The notes below the pieces were generated by a model. It had not been told where the DNA came from, did not search any database, and was given only the letters and a program-made list of their open reading frames with translations. Source: CAYUMU01 sp964445985 (GTDB taxonomy: Bacteria > Planctomycetota > Planctomycetia > Pirellulales > S012-138). Taken from it: DNA of 47,527 bases. A program made the position numbers and the translations under genes. Shown here piece after piece: positions 44,002 to 47,527 of the stretch (position 1 is the stretch's first letter; every line of letters begins with the position of its first letter). Location: the NCBI GenBank assembly GCA_964445985.1, contig CAYUMU010000053.1, positions 1-47,527 on the forward strand, written 5' to 3'.

Positions 44002-44082
44002 AGAGCCTATCGGAGAACCCTGTTTCCCCCCTCACCCCGACCCTCTCCCGCAAAGGGGCGAGGGAGTCATTGGATAGGCTCT
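44002..44082. repeat. MITE-like element with 10-bp terminal inverted repeats inside the rfb operon
   Basis: AGAGCCTATC (44002-44011) and its exact complement GATAGGCTCT (44073-44082) bound an 81-bp segment. Inside is the C-rich then G-rich run ACCCTCTCCCGCAAAGGGGC (about 44040-44059), which can fold as well. The right end overlaps the stop codon of rfbB (44083-44081). Confidence 0.7.
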
Positions 44083-45145
44083 AGGCGGCTTTCTTGCTGA
44101 GTCCCAATCGTTCGCCGGCGTAGCGATCGGCGCGCACGCGGTCGATCCACTCGCCGTGGCCGAGATACCACTGCACGGTTTTGCGGAGTCCTGTCTCAAA
44201 GGTTTCTTGCGGTCGCCAGCCCAGCTCGCGATCGATCTTGCTGGCATCGATGGCGTAGCGGTGATCGTGGCCGGGGCGATCGGTGACGTAGGTGATGAGG
44301 TCGGCGTGGGGCGCGAAGGGCGAGTGGGGCGCGAGCTCATCGAGCAAGGCGCAGAGCGTATGCACCACCTCGATGTTCTTGCGCTCGTTCCAGCCGCCAA
44401 TGTTGTAGGTTTCGCCCACCTGGCCGCGCTGCATCACGGCCACCAGGGCCGCGGCGTGATCGTCGACATACAGCCAGTCGCGAACATTGGCCCCGGAGCC
44501 GTAAACCGGCAGGGGCTTGCCGGCCAGGCCATTGAGGATCATCAGGGGGATCAGTTTTTCGGGGTACTGGTAGGGACCGTAATTGTTGGAGCAATTGGTG
44601 ACCAGCGTGGGCAGGCCATAGGTTCGCTGCCAGGCTCGCACCAAGTGGTCCGAGGCGGCCTTGCTCGCCGAATAAGGGCTGCTGGGATCGTAGGGGGTGG
44701 TCTCGGTGAACAGGCCATCGTCGCCCAGCGAGCCGTAAACTTCGTCGGTCGAAATGTGATGGAAGCGAAACGCATCGCGCTGCCGCGGCGAACATTGTTC
44801 CCAGTATCGCCGAGTTTCTTCGAGCAACACGTAGGTGCCGACGATGTTGGTTTCGACAAAGGCCGCCGGGCCGTCGATGGAGCGATCGACGTGGCTTTCG
44901 GCCGCGAGGTGCATCACGGCGTCGGGCTCGTGCTGGGTTAAGACGCGCCGCATGGCGCCGGCATCGCAAATATCGGCCTGTTCGAAGGCGTAGTTGGGAT
45001 TGCGCGCCACCGAGGCCAGCGTGGCCAAATTGCCGGCGTAGGTCAGGCAATCGACATTCACCACGGCGTGGTTGGCGCCGCTCAGCAGGTTACGAATCAC
45101 GGCCGAGCCGATGAATCCCGCGCCGCCGGTTACCAGAATTTTCAC
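44081..45145 (-). CDS. rfbB: dTDP-glucose 4,6-dehydratase
   Basis: Second step of dTDP-L-rhamnose synthesis, NAD-dependent. 354 residues from GTG at 45145, nine nt after AGGGAGA; the frame is open further upstream but has no similarity there. TGGAGFIGS (6-14) binds NAD. AESHVDRSIDGP is the family block. T133-D134-E135 in HISTDEVYGS and Y158-xxx-K162 in PYSASKAASD are catalytic. NNYGPYQYPEKLIPLMI and VRDWLYVDDHAAAL follow. It starts 21 bp after rfbD ends. Confidence 0.97.
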   Translation of the reverse strand: MKILVTGGAGFIGSAVIRNLLSGANHAVVNVDCLTYAGNLATLASVARNPNYAFEQADICDAGAMRRVLTQHEPDAVMHLAAESHVDRSIDGPAAFVETNIVGTYVLLEETRRYWEQCSPRQRDAFRFHHISTDEVYGSLGDDGLFTETTPYDPSSPYSASKAASDHLVRAWQRTYGLPTLVTNCSNNYGPYQYPEKLIPLMILNGLAGKPLPVYGSGANVRDWLYVDDHAAALVAVMQRGQVGETYNIGGWNERKNIEVVHTLCALLDELAPHSPFAPHADLITYVTDRPGHDHRYAIDASKIDRELGWRPQETFETGLRKTVQWYLGHGEWIDRVRADRYAGERLGLSKKAA

Positions 45146-45165
45146 GATCGGGTTCTCCCTGCGTT

Positions 45166-46281
45166 TCAAGCGGTTGCGGAATGCATGGCGGGCAGCATGG
45201 TGGGACCAAGGGGGGCGGCGGGATTGCTGGCGGGGACGGCCGGGCTGGGCATCGAACTGGACGCCGGGGCCGGAGCTGCTGCCAGCAGGGTTTCCAAGCA
45301 TGGCCGCAATGCCGCTTGCCAACTGGGCAGCGACAGGCCAAACGCGTGGCGGACGCAGCGGGTATCCAGGCGAGAATTCTTGGGACGAACCGCCGGCGTG
45401 GGATATTCGCCGCTGGGAATACCCATCAGCGCGGGCGACGGCAAATGCGGCGCGAGCGTTTGCGATAGTCGAAAGATTTCTGTTGCGAAGCCGTGCCAGG
45501 AGACTTCACCTTGGCAGCAGAGATGGTAAATGCCGCCTCGTTCGCGAAAGTAGCCGGCGATGTCGGCTGGCGCCTGGCAAATGCCCTGACCTAGGATCTG
45601 GCTGGTGGCGTCGGCGATGGCGCGGGCCGAAGTGGGCGCGCCGACTTGATCGTCGACAATGGACAACTTCGGCCGGCTGACCGCCAGGCGGAGCATGGTC
45701 TTCACAAAGTTGTTGCCATGCACGCCGTATACCCAGCAGACCCGCAGCAGCAGATGCGCCGCGCCGCTGGCGACGATGGCCTGCTCGCCTGCGAGTTTCG
45801 TCCGCCCATACACATTGAGAGGGCTGGGCTCGTCGGTTTCTTGCCAAGGCCTGTCGCCGCTGCCATCGAAAACGTAGTCGGTGGAATAATGAACGAGCGC
45901 CGCTCCGCAACGATTGGCTTCTTCGGCCAGCACGCCGGGGGCGACGGCATTGATGGCCCAAGCGTGGTCGGCTTCTTGCTCGGCTCGATCGACCGCGGTA
46001 TAGGCTGCCGCGTTGACAATCAGGTTGGGCCGGGATTGCCGGACGAGTTGTGCGATGCTGTGAGGACTGGCCAAATCCACGGGGAGCCAGGAATTCGTTT
46101 CGTCTATCACGGGGCGAACGCGCGAGGCCGTGATGAGCTGACCCAGCGGTTGGAGCGATTGCCGCAGTTCCCAGCCTAGCTGACCCGTGGCGCCGATCAG
46201 CAAGATTCGCCTCGCCTGGGGGGCGTTGGCGAAATCGCCGGGGTGTGGGCGGTTCGGTACTTGGTTGGATTGAGAAAACAT
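45166..46281 (-). CDS. rfbD: dTDP-4-dehydrorhamnose reductase
   Basis: Last step of dTDP-L-rhamnose synthesis, NAD(P)H-dependent reduction. 371 residues. GATGQLGWEL (30-39) is the cofactor site. VNAAAYTAVDRAE, YSTDYVFDG and Y158-xxx-K162 in VYGRTKLAGEQ are diagnostic. LRVCWVYGVHGNNFVKTML and RPKNSRLD follow. Compared with the usual ~290-300 residues it has a ~20-residue N-terminal extension and about 40 extra Ala/Pro/Ser-rich residues at the C-terminus (AAAPAPASSSMPSP onward), probably disordered. No strong ribosome site precedes ATG at 46281; a later start near residue 23 is possible. Confidence 0.95.
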   Translation of the reverse strand: MFSQSNQVPNRPHPGDFANAPQARRILLIGATGQLGWELRQSLQPLGQLITASRVRPVIDETNSWLPVDLASPHSIAQLVRQSRPNLIVNAAAYTAVDRAEQEADHAWAINAVAPGVLAEEANRCGAALVHYSTDYVFDGSGDRPWQETDEPSPLNVYGRTKLAGEQAIVASGAAHLLLRVCWVYGVHGNNFVKTMLRLAVSRPKLSIVDDQVGAPTSARAIADATSQILGQGICQAPADIAGYFRERGGIYHLCCQGEVSWHGFATEIFRLSQTLAPHLPSPALMGIPSGEYPTPAVRPKNSRLDTRCVRHAFGLSLPSWQAALRPCLETLLAAAPAPASSSMPSPAVPASNPAAPLGPTMLPAMHSATA

Positions 46282-46342
46282 GAAGTCAGTGAAGCGGATC
46301 GGCTGGGCGGACGGGAATTGCAGGTAGTGAATGGAAGCGGCA

Positions 46343-47263
<921 letters not shown>

Positions 47264-47527
47264 GGGATAACGCTGCCCCAGTTAGAACTGCGGGGAATGA
47301 AAGGCAATACCGAGGGCCGACGGGCGGATAGTGGTTCGCACGTTCGGCCGACCTGTTTGAGTGATCCGATGGAGAATGCCATTCTCGCCGCGCATTCTCC
47401 CGAGCGGGGGGAAGTTTACGGCCGGAGCTGGCGCATGTCGAGATCGACTTGCCTGGCAGGGAAGGTTCGCTGTCTTAGCTAGTGCGCGTCCGGAAACGCG
47501 TTCGGCTCGTAAAAAATCGGCGGTTTT

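Overview
The window looks like chromosomal DNA of a GC-rich planctomycete, most likely from the Pirellulales. The lineage call is inference. It rests on a large PSCyt1/DUF1549/DUF1553 protein with a CxxCH haem motif, bacterial alpha-2-macroglobulins, a long leucine-rich-repeat secreted protein, His/Tyr/Pro-rich and Trp/Gly-rich secreted proteins, a sialate O-acetylesterase, lpxA (so lipid A is made) and a 'PH domain plus ABC ATPase' pair. Genes are mostly single or in short clusters on both strands, usually with clear AGGAG-type ribosome binding sites.

Layout: 1-2212 (-) holds the N-terminal two thirds or so of an alpha-2-macroglobulin that runs off the left edge. 2805-3062 (+) is a small His/Tyr-rich secreted protein with a terminator. 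3296-4873 (+) is a UbiD-family protein that lacks the usual prFMN motifs. Next come rsfS (-), a secreted TPR protein with a Trp-rich tandem repeat (+), tRNA-Ala(GGC) (-) with its own terminator, a YbhN/LPG-synthase-like membrane protein (+), lpxA (-) and a small secreted hypothetical (-). 10618-17361 (+) carries the PSCyt1/DUF1549/DUF1553 giant, a FadA-type thiolase and an LRR protein.

17.4-21.2 kb is the most accessory-looking part. It has a zinc-ribbon membrane protein and a TIR-domain protein on the same strand. The TIR gene lies exactly between two perfect 38-bp direct repeats, and the pair lies between two copies of another ~39-bp repeat. REP-like sequence and an 82-nt dispersed repeat are also present; the latter has a 93% identical inverted copy 6 kb away. 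This is my best candidate for a poorly described (possibly defence) locus.

21.2-27.1 kb: ABC ATPase and PH-domain membrane protein (-), a flavin-dependent tryptophan-halogenase homologue with all catalytic residues (+), a small helical protein (-) and a sialate O-acetylesterase (-) followed by a long MITE-like terminator hairpin. 27.7-33.7 kb (-) is a 2005-residue alpha-2-macroglobulin with a CSEQ thioester. 34.1-40.1 kb (+) is a heavy-metal efflux module (His-rich secreted protein, adaptor, RND pump, His-tailed lipoprotein) with no outer-membrane factor. 40.3 kb (+) is a secreted transglutaminase-like protein. 41.7 kb (-) is an amidase-signature hydrolase. 43.4-47.3 kb (-) is the complete dTDP-L-rhamnose operon rfbA-rfbD-rfbB-rfbC, with a MITE-like hairpin between the last two genes.

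Cell-envelope biology dominates (lipid A, rhamnose, macroglobulins, metal efflux, secreted repeat proteins). No CRISPR array, integrase or intact insertion sequence was seen.
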